Source: Simkaniaceae bacterium
GTDB taxonomy: Bacteria > Chlamydiota > Chlamydiia > Chlamydiales > Simkaniaceae
Assembly (NCBI GenBank): GCA_018399075.1
Contig: CP073763.1
Coordinates: 806,001 to 870,000 of the forward strand
Direction of reading: 5' to 3'
Length of the DNA: 64,000 nucleotides
Shown here: positions 8,969 through 18,127 of the stretch, piece by piece
Position numbering within the stretch: position 1 is the first letter of the stretch
Layout of the letters: each line of letters opens with the position of its first letter
Notes under the pieces: generated by a model
Seen by the model: the letters and a program-made list of their open reading frames with translations, nothing else
What the model was told of the DNA's origin: nothing
Databases searched by the model: none
Made by a program: the position numbers and the translations under genes

Positions 8969-9613
8969 TTATAGAGTTTGGCAAAGGATATGATTATTTA
9001 CATAAAGCAAATTGTTCAGTTCCTTTGTTCTAAGGTCTTTAATTTTACTTTTTTGGATAAAGTCAATGGTTTGTCTTGTTTCCTCAATAGTATGTTTTGC
9101 TTTACTCACATCTCTTTGTGTTTCAAGTTCTAGTGCAACTATGCGAATTAACAATCTAGAACGCTCCTCTGGATTCACAATTGACCAGACTTCAGGATAA
9201 ATCTTTTTTAAGAGATCTTTAGAGGCTGATTTATCGATAAAATGCTTAAGGTCAACAAGCTGAATTTCAGCAAAAAGCTTATCTTCTTTAGAAGGAATAT
9301 CTTGAATCACTCCTTCAAGTTTTTCAGCGATTTTTTTTGCTGAAATTAAATCATTCTTTTCAAAGATTTCATAATGAGCGAGTTGTCCTAAAGCTGTAGC
9401 TCTAGCAAAAGGGCTCGAAATTTGACTAATTTCCAATTCTGCTTTATCAAGATCTCCATCCCGAATTGCTGTATAGACTTTATCTAACTGTTGCTCTCTT
9501 TCTGATTTAAAAAAGCGTCCTTTAAGAGAACTAAATTGTGAAGCAAGAGAGTCATTGTTACTACACCCGGTAAAGAGTAAAAGGGTCGAGAAAATAAGAA
9601 GGCATTTTTTCAT
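8969..9613 (-). CDS. predicted lipoprotein with helical repeats, inside the T3S gene block
   Basis: A 214-residue protein starting MKKCLLIFSTLLLFTGC, a lipoprotein signal with the lipidated Cys at residue 17. The mature part is helical, with TPR-like pairs (LDKVYTAIRDGDLDKAELEI; ATALGQLAHYEIFEKNDLIS; RLLIRIVALELETQRDVSKA). The start at 9613 is favoured by GGAG seven bases upstream; the reading frame stays open further upstream into the cdsV 3' region but without a plausible signal peptide. It lies between cdsV and copN, which are adjacent in Chlamydia, so it is an insertion in this lineage. A role as an injectisome accessory lipoprotein is possible but is inference. Confidence 0.78.
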   Translation of the reverse strand: MKKCLLIFSTLLLFTGCSNNDSLASQFSSLKGRFFKSEREQQLDKVYTAIRDGDLDKAELEISQISSPFARATALGQLAHYEIFEKNDLISAKKIAEKLEGVIQDIPSKEDKLFAEIQLVDLKHFIDKSASKDLLKKIYPEVWSIVNPEERSRLLIRIVALELETQRDVSKAKHTIEETRQTIDFIQKSKIKDLRTKELNNLLYVNNHILCQTL

Positions 9614-9649
9614 TGTTAGCTCCATCGTTAGCGAAATGAGCGAACTTAA

Positions 9650-9679
9650 ATTCTCGCTTCCTGATGATTTGATTGTCAA
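9650..9679 (-). promoter_or_regulatory. putative promoter for the lipoprotein gene
   Basis: Minus-strand TTGACA, an 18-base spacer and GAGAAT lie between the cdsV stop and the lipoprotein start. The -35 is perfect and the -10 matches four of six consensus positions. Confidence 0.4.
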
Positions 9680-9713
9680 TAGAATTTTAATGAAAAATAA
9701 TTTTTCAAATTCC

Positions 9714-11837
9714 TTATGATAATTGGATGCGTCCCAGGGGTTGAATGCGGACTTCAGGGACAATCTCTTGATAAGAGACAACTGGTAGATCTGGGAAATC
9801 ACCTTCAATGAGCTTGCGGGCAAAGCGACGGACATCAATTGCTGTTAGAAGAACAGGAGGTTGTCCCCCAGGAGGGGTGGGGACAATGACACTGCGCATT
9901 GCATGCAAAATAAGTTGGACGGAGTCAGGATCAAGAGCTAAATAAGATCCAGCAGAGGTTTGTTTAATGGCGCCTCGTATCATGTCCTCAATTTCAGGAT
10001 CAAGAAGGTAGACTGATAGGACAGTTTGCCCAAGAGAGTATTTGTAACTGATATACCGTTTTAAAGAGGAGCGGACATACTCTGTTAAAAGGACAGTATC
10101 TTTTTCTGTTTGTGCCCACTCACTTAAGGATTCTAAAATTGTGCGGAGGTCTTTGACAGACACTTGCTCTTGAACCAGGCGACGGAAAATTTCAGTGAGC
10201 TTTTGAAGGGGAACTAAACGAGTAACCTCTTTAACCAGGTCGGGAAAAGATCTTTCAACAAACTCTAATATAGCTCTAACTTCTTGAATTCCAATAAACT
10301 CAGAGGCGTACTGCTTGTAGAACTGTGAAAGGTGTAGGATCATAACATCAAGAGGCTTCCAATATTTGATTCCTGCCTTTTTCAGGACTTCCACATAGCG
10401 ATTTTCGACCCATAGGGCTGCTGTTCCGATCATATTTTTTGAGGTGGTAAAGGGGAGGTTATACCGTCTGAGAGTTTCTTCCGTTTCATTTGTCAGGACA
10501 GAGCTTTGAATAACCCGTCCACGTACAATAGGAACTTCGTTAAGAAAAATGGAGTATTCGTTAGGTTCAAGTGTTGAAGAGTCAGTTCTAACGTGTATGC
10601 CTGGGAAGCGGATTCCTAAATCTTGATAGAGGGCATGACGCATCTTTGGAACCATTTCATCGACAAAGTTAGTTCCACCTTTTTCTTTTTTTAAGATCTG
10701 TGAAAGGTTTTTCCCTGTTTCTAAGATGACAGGGAGTGTGAGAGCATAGTCATCAAGCCCACCGCTAACAACTGTATGTCCTTCAACATCGGTTTCAATA
10801 CTTGCTGGGCCCATAGATCCAGATGCTGCTTTTGCAGTACGCTTTTTCTCCTTAAAGTGGTTACGGATTCCAACTGTTCCAAAGAAGATGGTCAATAACC
10901 AGAAAATCCAGGATGGAAACCCTTTAAGCCAAGACATTCCAAAGGTAACAGAGGCAGCGAGGATGAGCCCTTTCGAGTGCCCAAAAATTTGAGAGGAGAT
11001 ATCTTTTCCGAGATTGGTATTTTTCTTCTCACTTGAAACGCGTGTTGTAACGATACCCGCTGTAAGAGAAATCATTAGAGAGGGAATTTGTGTCACTAAA
11101 CCTTCACCAATCGACAAGAGAGAATAGATTTTAGCCGCTTGGAGCCCTGTCATATTGTGGATCATCATCCCGATGACAAGCCCACCGACGATGTTAATGA
11201 TCGCAATGACAATACCGGCAATAACATCCCCTTTTACGAACTTCATCGCACCATCCATAGCTCCATAAAGCTGACTCTCTTTTTGAAGAGCTAGCCGCAT
11301 TTCACGGGCTTGGTTGGCGTCGAGCGTTCCACTACGAAGGTCAGCATCAATACTCATCTGTTTACCAGGCATGGCATCCAGGGTAAACCTGGCAGCAACT
11401 TCAGCAACCCGCTCGGCACCTTTCGTGACAACGATAAACTGAACAATGGTAATAATTAAGAAGACAACACCACCGACAATAAAGTTCCCTCCTACAACGA
11501 AATCTCCAAAGGCTTTAATGATATGTCCGGCATCAGCATGAAGGAGAATCTGTCTTGTTGCAGCAATTTCAATCCCTAAGCGAAAGAGGGTTGTCATAAG
11601 GAGGATTGAGGGAAAGATTGATAGGTGAACGGCTTTTTGAATATAGAGGGCAACCATCAAAAGACAAATCGAAACACTCATATTTATCGCAATCATGATG
11701 TCAATCACTGTTGGTGGAACAGGGATGATAATCATTCCAATGATTGTGATAACAAAAAAGGCAAGAATAACGTCACTAGATCTGGTTAAGATACTTAAGA
11801 ATTTTGAACTTGCAAAGTAGCTAGAGATGTCTTTCAT
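9714..11837 (-). CDS. sctV: type III secretion export gate protein CdsV/SctV (FHIPEP family)
   Basis: About 707 residues from the ATG at 11837, one base after the cdsU stop. The first ~330 residues hold eight hydrophobic segments and the conserved FHIPEP cytoplasmic loop (AARFTLDAMPGKQMSIDADL, then GAMDGAMKFVKGD); the rest is the cytoplasmic domain that forms the nonameric export ring (for example PGIHVRTDSSTLEPNEYSIF and SLSEWAQTEKDTVLLTEYVR). SctV selects substrates and couples export to the proton gradient. The open frame extends upstream of 11837 into cdsU, but the ATG start gives the family-typical N-terminus. Known neighbour order in Chlamydia is CT090-CT091. Confidence 0.96.
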   Translation of the reverse strand: MKDISSYFASSKFLSILTRSSDVILAFFVITIIGMIIIPVPPTVIDIMIAINMSVSICLLMVALYIQKAVHLSIFPSILLMTTLFRLGIEIAATRQILLHADAGHIIKAFGDFVVGGNFIVGGVVFLIITIVQFIVVTKGAERVAEVAARFTLDAMPGKQMSIDADLRSGTLDANQAREMRLALQKESQLYGAMDGAMKFVKGDVIAGIVIAIINIVGGLVIGMMIHNMTGLQAAKIYSLLSIGEGLVTQIPSLMISLTAGIVTTRVSSEKKNTNLGKDISSQIFGHSKGLILAASVTFGMSWLKGFPSWIFWLLTIFFGTVGIRNHFKEKKRTAKAASGSMGPASIETDVEGHTVVSGGLDDYALTLPVILETGKNLSQILKKEKGGTNFVDEMVPKMRHALYQDLGIRFPGIHVRTDSSTLEPNEYSIFLNEVPIVRGRVIQSSVLTNETEETLRRYNLPFTTSKNMIGTAALWVENRYVEVLKKAGIKYWKPLDVMILHLSQFYKQYASEFIGIQEVRAILEFVERSFPDLVKEVTRLVPLQKLTEIFRRLVQEQVSVKDLRTILESLSEWAQTEKDTVLLTEYVRSSLKRYISYKYSLGQTVLSVYLLDPEIEDMIRGAIKQTSAGSYLALDPDSVQLILHAMRSVIVPTPPGGQPPVLLTAIDVRRFARKLIEGDFPDLPVVSYQEIVPEVRIQPLGRIQLS

Positions 11838-11838
11838 A

Positions 11839-12918
11839 TTATTTAAATAGATCCACGTTGTATTCTGGTTCTGCTGTAGCTTCAAGGGTATCAAGCCACT
11901 TCAAGACCCCTGCAATTGCTTCATAGGTGTCTTCAGGTATATATTGCCCCTCTGTTCCTTTATTGTACAGATCTTGTGCTAAATCTACCTGTCTCATAAT
12001 AGGAACATTATTTTCTTGAGCCACTTTAATAATGTTTTCAGCAGTCGTTCCTTTACCCATAACTAAAATAAAAGGAGCAGGATCCTCATCTTCATCATAA
12101 CGAAGAGCAACCGCGATATGAATCGGATTTGTAATCACAGCGCGCGCTTTTCTTGCTGCTCTCGGGCTTTCTTGGTAGGCGATTTCTTGGGCGACTTGTC
12201 TTCGTTTACCCTTAATTTCAGGGTTTCCTTCTGTATCCTTATATTCTTGTTTTACCTCAAACTTTTCCATCTTCATCTCTTTAGCGAAATTTTTCTTTTG
12301 GAAGACAAGGTCAAAAATAGCAATCGCTAAGAAAAAAATTCCCACACGAAATGCAACTTTAATCAAAAAGTCACTGAAGATAATGGCAGCTCCAACAACA
12401 GGCATTCCCGCCGTGGCGATAATTTCAGGAAGGCTGTTGTAAACCACCGAATAAATTAGAATAACAGCGCCAGTAATCTTTAGAATCGACTTAATGAGCT
12501 CAATAAAAGTCTTAATTTTGAAAATTCCCTTTAAGTTAGTCACAGGGTTGAGTTTTTTGATATCCGGCTTCATTGACTGGAATGAAAAAAGAGGACCAAT
12601 GATCAAAAAGTTTACTAAAACACCTATAAGAGAGATGAGAATCATAAAAGGCATTGAGGTATTGAAAATAACCTGAAAAGCGGCCTTTAAGAACATGGGG
12701 ATATGAGCTTCGATTTGACTTCCTTCTTTTACCCCATCAAAAGCTTGAACCATAAAGCCAGCTAAGTTTCTAAAAAAGTAGCCAGATGTCGCCACGATCA
12801 AAGCAAAAGAAGTTGCAAAGGTAAACGCTGCAGGGAAATCTTTTGACTTAGCGACTTGCCCTTTTTTTCTCGCATCGCGAATTTTCTTGGGGGTCGCCTT
12901 CTCGGTTTTTTCAGCCAT
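11839..12918 (-). CDS. sctU: type III secretion export switch protein CdsU/SctU
   Basis: A 359-residue FlhB/YscU-family protein: basic N-terminus (EKATPKKIRDARKKGQVAKS), four membrane segments between about residues 28 and 215, and a C-terminal cytoplasmic domain. The autocleavage loop reads VITNPIHIAVALRY, so the usual NPTH is NPIH (Asn264-Pro265-Ile266-His267); the Asn-Pro scissile pair is intact. The switch protein controls the change from needle/rod to translocator export. It is the first gene of the minus-strand T3S block and is divergent from the SDR gene, so the block's promoter should lie in 12919-12977, where I cannot pick a convincing one. Confidence 0.95.
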   Translation of the reverse strand: MAEKTEKATPKKIRDARKKGQVAKSKDFPAAFTFATSFALIVATSGYFFRNLAGFMVQAFDGVKEGSQIEAHIPMFLKAAFQVIFNTSMPFMILISLIGVLVNFLIIGPLFSFQSMKPDIKKLNPVTNLKGIFKIKTFIELIKSILKITGAVILIYSVVYNSLPEIIATAGMPVVGAAIIFSDFLIKVAFRVGIFFLAIAIFDLVFQKKNFAKEMKMEKFEVKQEYKDTEGNPEIKGKRRQVAQEIAYQESPRAARKARAVITNPIHIAVALRYDEDEDPAPFILVMGKGTTAENIIKVAQENNVPIMRQVDLAQDLYNKGTEGQYIPEDTYEAIAGVLKWLDTLEATAEPEYNVDLFK

Positions 12919-12977
12919 GCCAGTGGGGACTATTCTCTTTATTAAAAAAGCCTAAGCATAGAGAATTGGAATTAATT

Positions 12978-14393
12978 ATGAAAGTGCTACTGACAGGATC
13001 TACAGGTTATATCGGAACACGTCTACTTCAAGTCCTTGTTGAAAAGGGGCATGAAGTGATTGCTCTTGCTCGTGTACCTGAAAGTGTTTTTGTTCCCGAA
13101 AAAACCCAAGATCAAGTCCGTGTGATTCAGGGAGATCTTCTTAAAAATTTAGAACTTCCGAAAGATATTGATGCTGCCTATTATCTCGTCCATTCAATGT
13201 CTAGTAATTTAAATGATTTTGATACAAAAGATAGAAAGGCAGCTGAAAACTTTTCTGAAGCTCTTGGGAAAACAAATTGCAAGCAATTAATCTACCTCAC
13301 GGGACTTATTTCTAGCCATAATTTGTCAAAGCATCTCCGTTCTCGTTTGGAAGTAGAAAAACTACTGCAAGCTGGGACGGTTCCTGTCACAGTCTTTCGG
13401 GCGGGGATTATTATTGGTTCAGGAAGTGCTTCCTTTGAGATTGTTCGCGATCTTACTGAAAAACTTCCAATCATGGTAGCCCCTAAATGGGTCAGAAGTT
13501 GCTGTCAACCTCTGGCTGTTCGGGATGTCCTTTTTTACTTATCCGAAAGTTTGGGAAATAAGGAATGTGTGGGTCAAACCTTTGATTTAGGAGGGCCTGA
13601 TATCCTCACTTATAAAGAAATGTTATTGGGGTATGCAAAAATTCGGGGGCTTCTTCGTTGGATTATTATTGTTCCCTTCTTCACTCCAAAACTCTCTTCT
13701 TATTGGTTGATTTTTGTGACTTCTACAAACTATTTTCTTGCTCGGACCTTAGTTGATAGTATGAAGGTTAATGCTGTTTGCAGTGAACACAAAATCGAAA
13801 AAATTCTTCGTAGAAAATGCCTTTCTTATAAAGAAGCAGTAGAAAAAGCGCTGGACAGGATTGAAGAGAATGCGGTGATTTCAAGCTGGCGAGATGCTTG
13901 GATAAGTAGTGGCACAGATCCCAAATACCATGACTACTTAAAAATCCCAGAACATGGCTCTTATAAATATAAAGTAACAAAATCTTTTGAAGGAGACCCT
14001 GATAGGCTTTTCAAACGGATCTATGCTATTGGGGGAATCAAAGGCTATTACTTTATGGATTGGGCCTGGCGTTTCCGGGGCATTATTGATCGTTTGATCG
14101 GAGGTGTTGGCTTACGTCGTGGGCGAACCCGTCGCACAACTCTTAAACCAGGTGATACGATCGATTTTTGGCGCGTACTCCAAGTGGATAAAAAGCATCG
14201 CATTCTTAAACTGTATGCTGAAATGAAACTACCAGGTGAAGCCTGGTTTGAGTTTCAAGTTCATGAAAGCTCTGTCGATCAAACGGCAACATTTCGACCT
14301 AAGGGGGTTTGGGGTCGCTTGTATTGGTGGATTCTTTATCCCATTCACCTCATCCTTTTTCCAGGAATGTTATCTAAGATTCTTAAAAAATAG
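12978..14393 (+). CDS. NAD(P)-binding SDR-family protein with DUF2867-type C-terminal domain
   Basis: About 471 residues from ATG 12978. The N-terminal Rossmann fold is clear (VLLTGSTGYIGTRLLQVL, then VIQGDLL and AAYYLVHSM), in the YbjT-like atypical SDR group. The C-terminal ~160 residues (ALKYKV-type start KYKVTKSFEGDPDRLFKRIY, then RRGRTRRTTLKPGD and DFWRVLQVDKKHRILKLYAE) match the DUF2867 extension often fused to this fold. The usual SDR catalytic YxxxK is not evident. An in-frame TTG at 12966 is an alternative start. Function unknown; redox or nucleotide sensing is a guess. Single gene, divergent from cdsU and convergent with the patatin gene, four bases apart. Confidence 0.85.
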   Translation: MKVLLTGSTGYIGTRLLQVLVEKGHEVIALARVPESVFVPEKTQDQVRVIQGDLLKNLELPKDIDAAYYLVHSMSSNLNDFDTKDRKAAENFSEALGKTNCKQLIYLTGLISSHNLSKHLRSRLEVEKLLQAGTVPVTVFRAGIIIGSGSASFEIVRDLTEKLPIMVAPKWVRSCCQPLAVRDVLFYLSESLGNKECVGQTFDLGGPDILTYKEMLLGYAKIRGLLRWIIIVPFFTPKLSSYWLIFVTSTNYFLARTLVDSMKVNAVCSEHKIEKILRRKCLSYKEAVEKALDRIEENAVISSWRDAWISSGTDPKYHDYLKIPEHGSYKYKVTKSFEGDPDRLFKRIYAIGGIKGYYFMDWAWRFRGIIDRLIGGVGLRRGRTRRTTLKPGDTIDFWRVLQVDKKHRILKLYAEMKLPGEAWFEFQVHESSVDQTATFRPKGVWGRLYWWILYPIHLILFPGMLSKILKK

Positions 14394-14397
14394 ATCC

Positions 14398-15393
14398 TTA
14401 TAGAGAATTTTTTAGCCAGGAGCAAGTCTCTTGCCAAATGGTAGGATTGCTTGAAACAAAAGCATCCGCTTCTTTGATGAGTTCTTTCATATCTTTGTAA
14501 TCATCTAGATCGATTTCTTTCTTTAGAGCAAAATTGATTTTTCGATAAGAGTCTGGAATGAGAACAGAAAGAAGTTGTTCTGGAACCTGACCTTCAACAT
14601 CGGAGATCATAGAGAGGATAGGGAGAGATCCATTTTTTCCTGAATTAGAGACAGGAGAGATCCACTTTGCCGTTCCCCAATCTTCCTCTCCTTTAATGTG
14701 TCTGGGGATATAACCTGTTCCTATAGAGAGAAGAACGACTCCCTGATCATGGATATTATAAGGGTGGTATGCATAAGTATAGGCAGTTAAGGAAGGGGCT
14801 GCTGCTGCTATGCCTCCATCAACTGAATGCTTATAAGAGGGGAAATAGGTTGGCGCTGCTGTTGATTCTAAAATCGCATCAATGACTCTAATATTTTTCC
14901 CTTCAGCTGTTATATTTTCGATCACTTTCATTGACCAACGGTTTGTTTCTGGATCGTCAAGGCAAACAGTTGGAATCACAATCTTTTTCGGAAGTTCTCC
15001 AAGCGTTGTTTCTTTTGTATAGCCCCGGGATGCAAAAATTTTTAGGAGGTTTTTTTTTAAGGTGTGCTGGTCATATTTTGGAGAAAATAGGGAAAAAGTT
15101 GTTTCATCTCCAAAAACTTTAGAGCTTAAATGAATATAGTTAGTAATCATTTCCTGGACAGGGATACCCATTGCAAGTGTTACGGCAATAATCGATCCTG
15201 TTGATGTCCCAGCAAAGATCTCAAAATCCTCATGAAATGAAGCACCTGTATTGATCTCTAAGTTTTTCAAGATTTCTAGAGAAGCAACTCCTCTAATTCC
15301 TCCTCCATCTAAGGAAAGAATTCTAACCTCTTTAGAAAAGGCAAAGGGGAGGTAAACAAAAGTTAATAGGACAGACACGATTTTCCAAGACAT
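14398..15393 (-). CDS. exported patatin-like phospholipase
   Basis: About 331 residues with a signal peptide (MSWKIVSVLLTFVYLPFAFS). The patatin catalytic elements are complete: oxyanion loop DGGGIRG (residues 29-35), nucleophile elbow GTSTG with Ser64, and the dyad Asp192 in VDGG. Such enzymes hydrolyse phospholipid acyl esters; those of intracellular bacteria often act on host membranes. A GTG twelve bases upstream could also start translation. It lies downstream of ychF but has its own promoter-like sequence overlapping the ychF stop. Secretion route beyond the inner membrane is not shown. Confidence 0.88.
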   Translation of the reverse strand: MSWKIVSVLLTFVYLPFAFSKEVRILSLDGGGIRGVASLEILKNLEINTGASFHEDFEIFAGTSTGSIIAVTLAMGIPVQEMITNYIHLSSKVFGDETTFSLFSPKYDQHTLKKNLLKIFASRGYTKETTLGELPKKIVIPTVCLDDPETNRWSMKVIENITAEGKNIRVIDAILESTAAPTYFPSYKHSVDGGIAAAAPSLTAYTYAYHPYNIHDQGVVLLSIGTGYIPRHIKGEEDWGTAKWISPVSNSGKNGSLPILSMISDVEGQVPEQLLSVLIPDSYRKINFALKKEIDLDDYKDMKELIKEADAFVSSNPTIWQETCSWLKNSL

Positions 15394-15422
15394 CACTTTT
15401 CTCACTTATTTTAGTAAGAAAA

Positions 15423-15451
15423 ACTTTAACAAATAGGGCAGCTTTCGTCAA
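15423..15451 (-). promoter_or_regulatory. putative promoter of the patatin gene
   Basis: Minus-strand TTGACG, 17 bases, TAAAGT, 30 bases upstream of the patatin ATG and overlapping the ychF stop codon. The -35 matches five of six positions and the -10 four. Confidence 0.4.
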
Positions 15452-16545
15452 TTATGGAAAAAAAGGATAACATCGCCATCTTGAACGATGTATTCTTTTC
15501 CTTCTGAGCGGGCTTTTCCTACATCTTTAGCACCCACACGGCCAGCATACTTGACCATGTCATCAAAAGTGACAACTTCTGCGCGGATAAATCCTTTTTG
15601 GATATCAGTGTGAATTTTTCCAGCTGCTTCAGGGGCAGTGGCACCAGCAGGAACTGTCCAGGCGCGAGTTTCTTGTTCTCCAGTAGTAAGGAACGTGATG
15701 AGATCAAGTGTTTCATAAGAGATTTTAATTAGGCGGTCCAGTCCAGGTTCTTTTAAGCCAAGGGTATCGAGGTATTCTTTAGCTTCTTCTTCAGAAAGTT
15801 GAGAGAGTTCCTCTTCAAGTTTGGCACAAAAGGGGATCACTTGACTTTTTTCTTCTGCAGCATATCTCTGAACAGCTTTTAAGTGAGGGTTATCGAGAGA
15901 AAGAATATCTTCCTCAGAAAGATTCGCAGCATAGATGACTTTCTTTGCTGTAATAAAGTGGTAAGGTTTTAGGACATCCTCCTCTTCTTTAGTCAATGAA
16001 AGTGAGCGAACAGGGTGATTTTCATTGAGGTGGGCCTGTACTTTTTTCAGAGCTTCGAGGGTGGGTACGAGTTCTTTATTTCCCTTGGCTTGTCGTTCAA
16101 TCTTTTGAAGGCTATTTTCAGTCATTTGTAGATCGGCAAGAATGAGTTCTAGATTGATCACTTCAATATCGTCTATTGGATCGACTTTTCCCTCAACATG
16201 GATCACTTCATCATTCTCAAAGCAACGGACCACATGGACAATGGCGTCGGTTTCTCGGATATTTGCAAGGAATTTGTTTCCAAGCCCTTCCCCTGTAGAG
16301 GCTCCTTTGACTAGGCCGGCAATATCAACAAAAGTTATTGTTGCTGGGAGCAATTTTTTACTCTTTGAGATATCGGAAAGGACTTGAAGACGTTTATCAG
16401 GAACATCAACAATTCCAACATTAGGTTCAATCGTGCAAAAGGGAAAGTTCGCAGCGCCGGCTTGGACTTTTTTAAGAAGAGCATTGAAAAGAGTTGATTT
16501 ACCAACATTAGGAAGGCCAACAATACCGCAGGAAAGTGTACTCAT
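15448..16545 (-). CDS. ychF: ribosome-associated ATPase YchF (Obg family)
   Basis: A 365-residue YchF/OLA1 protein: G1 [10 protein letters not shown]3-like [10 protein letters not shown], and the C-terminal TGS-like domain ([20 protein letters not shown], ending [14 protein letters not shown]). The G4 motif is the YchF-type (AANLSEED instead of NKxD), which is why the family prefers ATP. The first gene-like order ychF-ribF-truB-rbfA-infB-nusA-rpsA read backwards matches chlamydial CT092-CT098. It overlaps ribF upstream by four bases, indicating coupled translation at the end of that operon. Confidence 0.96.
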   Translation of the reverse strand: MSTLSCGIVGLPNVGKSTLFNALLKKVQAGAANFPFCTIEPNVGIVDVPDKRLQVLSDISKSKKLLPATITFVDIAGLVKGASTGEGLGNKFLANIRETDAIVHVVRCFENDEVIHVEGKVDPIDDIEVINLELILADLQMTENSLQKIERQAKGNKELVPTLEALKKVQAHLNENHPVRSLSLTKEEEDVLKPYHFITAKKVIYAANLSEEDILSLDNPHLKAVQRYAAEEKSQVIPFCAKLEEELSQLSEEEAKEYLDTLGLKEPGLDRLIKISYETLDLITFLTTGEQETRAWTVPAGATAPEAAGKIHTDIQKGFIRAEVVTFDDMVKYAGRVGAKDVGKARSEGKEYIVQDGDVILFFHN

Positions 16546-17441
16546 GAGGGAAAAAATTCAGGTTTTAAGGTTTCTAATAAGTTTGTTCGTGATGGGGCTA
16601 CCATTTCACTATCGAGTTCATCATGTAGATATGAAACAAAGGTAATTTCGATTTCATCTGAAGGGGGAATCTCTTTCTCAAAGATAAGGGTTAGAGAGAG
16701 TTCTGTTTCATTATTGATTGAATGCGTTCCACGGTAAAAAGCGATGGCTGGAATCTTTTTCCCTTCAGTCTGAAGATCGACTGCGTAGACAGCAGGTGGC
16801 AAAAGACAGACTTTTTCAGCTCCAGTAACCCATTTATATTGGACTTCATCCTCTCGAATAACGTTTGCTTCATCAAAAGGAAGACGGAGAGAATAAGGAC
16901 GGCCGAGCATTTTCTTTACTTTTTTAAGATCACCCTTTTCCAAGTAAGAACGGATAGCTCCGCTAGAGATAGGTTCTTTATGATAGGTTTCCTTGGGAAG
17001 ATAGGTCGTAGTAAAAAGGTCGAGGGCCTTAATCTCATCAGGGCCACCTTTGCGCTCTTTTCCAAAGCGAGCATCATCACCAACAATAAGATGTTTGATT
17101 GGAAGACGCTGACAAAGAGAGTTAAAAAATTCCTCATAAGTTTGTTTTGCAAAGGTTGAATCAAAAGGAAGGGCGATAACAAGATCGATACTATGTTCCT
17201 CAAGGAGTTTAAGGCGGTGATTAAAGGTCATTAGAAGAGGAGCTGGGGAGTTGGGTCTAAGGTAGGTAGAGGGATGATTAGAAAAGGTGAGAAGAACGCG
17301 GCTACCTTCTTTCTTAGTCTCTTTATGGAGCCGTTTCAAAATAGCTTGGTGACCTAGATGGAGGCCATCATAGACACCAATGGTCAGAGACACTGGACCC
17401 TCAAGAGGGGGGATTTCAAGAATAGAATTTACAACCTTCAT
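16542..17441 (-). CDS. ribF: bifunctional riboflavin kinase/FAD synthetase RibF
   Basis: A 299-residue RibF. The N-terminal nucleotidyltransferase half is clear (GVYDGLHLGHQAILKRL with the HxGH signature; HLIVGDDARFGKERKG; later ISSGAIRSYL), so FMN adenylylation to FAD is well supported. The C-terminal flavokinase half aligns only loosely (LLPPAVYAVDL, FYRGTHSINNETELSLTLIF) and the PTAN motif of riboflavin kinases is not visible, so kinase activity is less certain. Four-base overlaps on both sides place it in one translationally coupled operon with truB and ychF. Confidence 0.92.
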   Translation of the reverse strand: MKVVNSILEIPPLEGPVSLTIGVYDGLHLGHQAILKRLHKETKKEGSRVLLTFSNHPSTYLRPNSPAPLLMTFNHRLKLLEEHSIDLVIALPFDSTFAKQTYEEFFNSLCQRLPIKHLIVGDDARFGKERKGGPDEIKALDLFTTTYLPKETYHKEPISSGAIRSYLEKGDLKKVKKMLGRPYSLRLPFDEANVIREDEVQYKWVTGAEKVCLLPPAVYAVDLQTEGKKIPAIAFYRGTHSINNETELSLTLIFEKEIPPSDEIEITFVSYLHDELDSEMVAPSRTNLLETLKPEFFPS

Positions 17442-18127
17442 ACCGTCTTCCTTAGGTAAGGGATATATGAAAAGGATGGGTCAGCAAGGGATTTTGCGTC
17501 AATGCAATCTTTCAAGTTGTAGTCACCACTTTGGGTTCGTTGAAGGGTAATTAAGTGGCCAAAAGTACCGAGCTTTTCACCGATCTCACTCGCTATAGAG
17601 CGGATATAGGTTCCCTTTGAACAAGAAACTTGAATTTTGAGTTCGGGATAAGAATAGTCAAGAATTTTTGTTTCAAGATTTACTTTTACAGGCTTGCGCT
17701 CTATTTCGATTCCTTTACGTGCCAAAAGGTAGAGCTTTTGGCCACCGACCTTTTTTGCTGAAAACATAGGGGGGATCTGATCAATTGTCCCTTGAAACTC
17801 AGAGACAACCGATTCAATTTCTTCAAGAGTAGGAATTCTGCTGCTTGTTTGAGTGATTTGGCCATCACAATCAAAAGTGTCGGTTGCCTGCCCAAGCTTG
17901 ACTGTTGCGATATACTCTTTATTGTCATTGAGGAAACGGTCTGAGATTTTTGTATAGGGACGCCCAATAAGCATGACCATCACTCCTGTTGCAAAAGGGT
18001 CAAGGATTCCTGCATGGCCAATTTTTTGAATTCCCGAAATTTTTCTAAGGATTTTAACAAGGTAGAATGCGGTTCGTCCCTTTTCTTTGTCGACGAGGAG
18101 TATCCCCTCGGCTTTTGGGTCACTCAT
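17438..18127 (-). CDS. truB: tRNA pseudouridine-55 synthase TruB
   Basis: About 229 residues from the ATG at 18127 ([20 protein letters not shown]). The catalytic Asp lies in GHAGILDPFATGVMVM (usually GTLDP), followed by NKEYIATVKLGQATDTFDCDG. It makes the universal pseudouridine 55 in tRNA. The protein lacks the C-terminal PUA domain, as in other chlamydiae, so it is shorter than E. coli TruB. An in-frame ATG-ATG at 18154/18151 would add nine residues and overlap rbfA by 35 bases; both starts have weak ribosome sites. Confidence 0.92.
   Translation of the reverse strand: MSDPKAEGILLVDKEKGRTAFYLVKILRKISGIQKIGHAGILDPFATGVMVMLIGRPYTKISDRFLNDNKEYIATVKLGQATDTFDCDGQITQTSSRIPTLEEIESVVSEFQGTIDQIPPMFSAKKVGGQKLYLLARKGIEIERKPVKVNLETKILDYSYPELKIQVSCSKGTYIRSIASEIGEKLGTFGHLITLQRTQSGDYNLKDCIDAKSLADPSFSYIPYLRKTV

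Noticed and set aside
9614-9838. N-terminal extension of the lipoprotein gene into the cdsV 3' end
   Set aside because: The extra ~75 codons read antisense-like, have no start signals, and would bury a perfect lipoprotein signal peptide that has its own ribosome site.
12966-12977. TTG start adding four residues to the SDR protein
   Set aside because: ATG at 12978 directly begins the Rossmann strand and is the better start; the TTG has no ribosome site.
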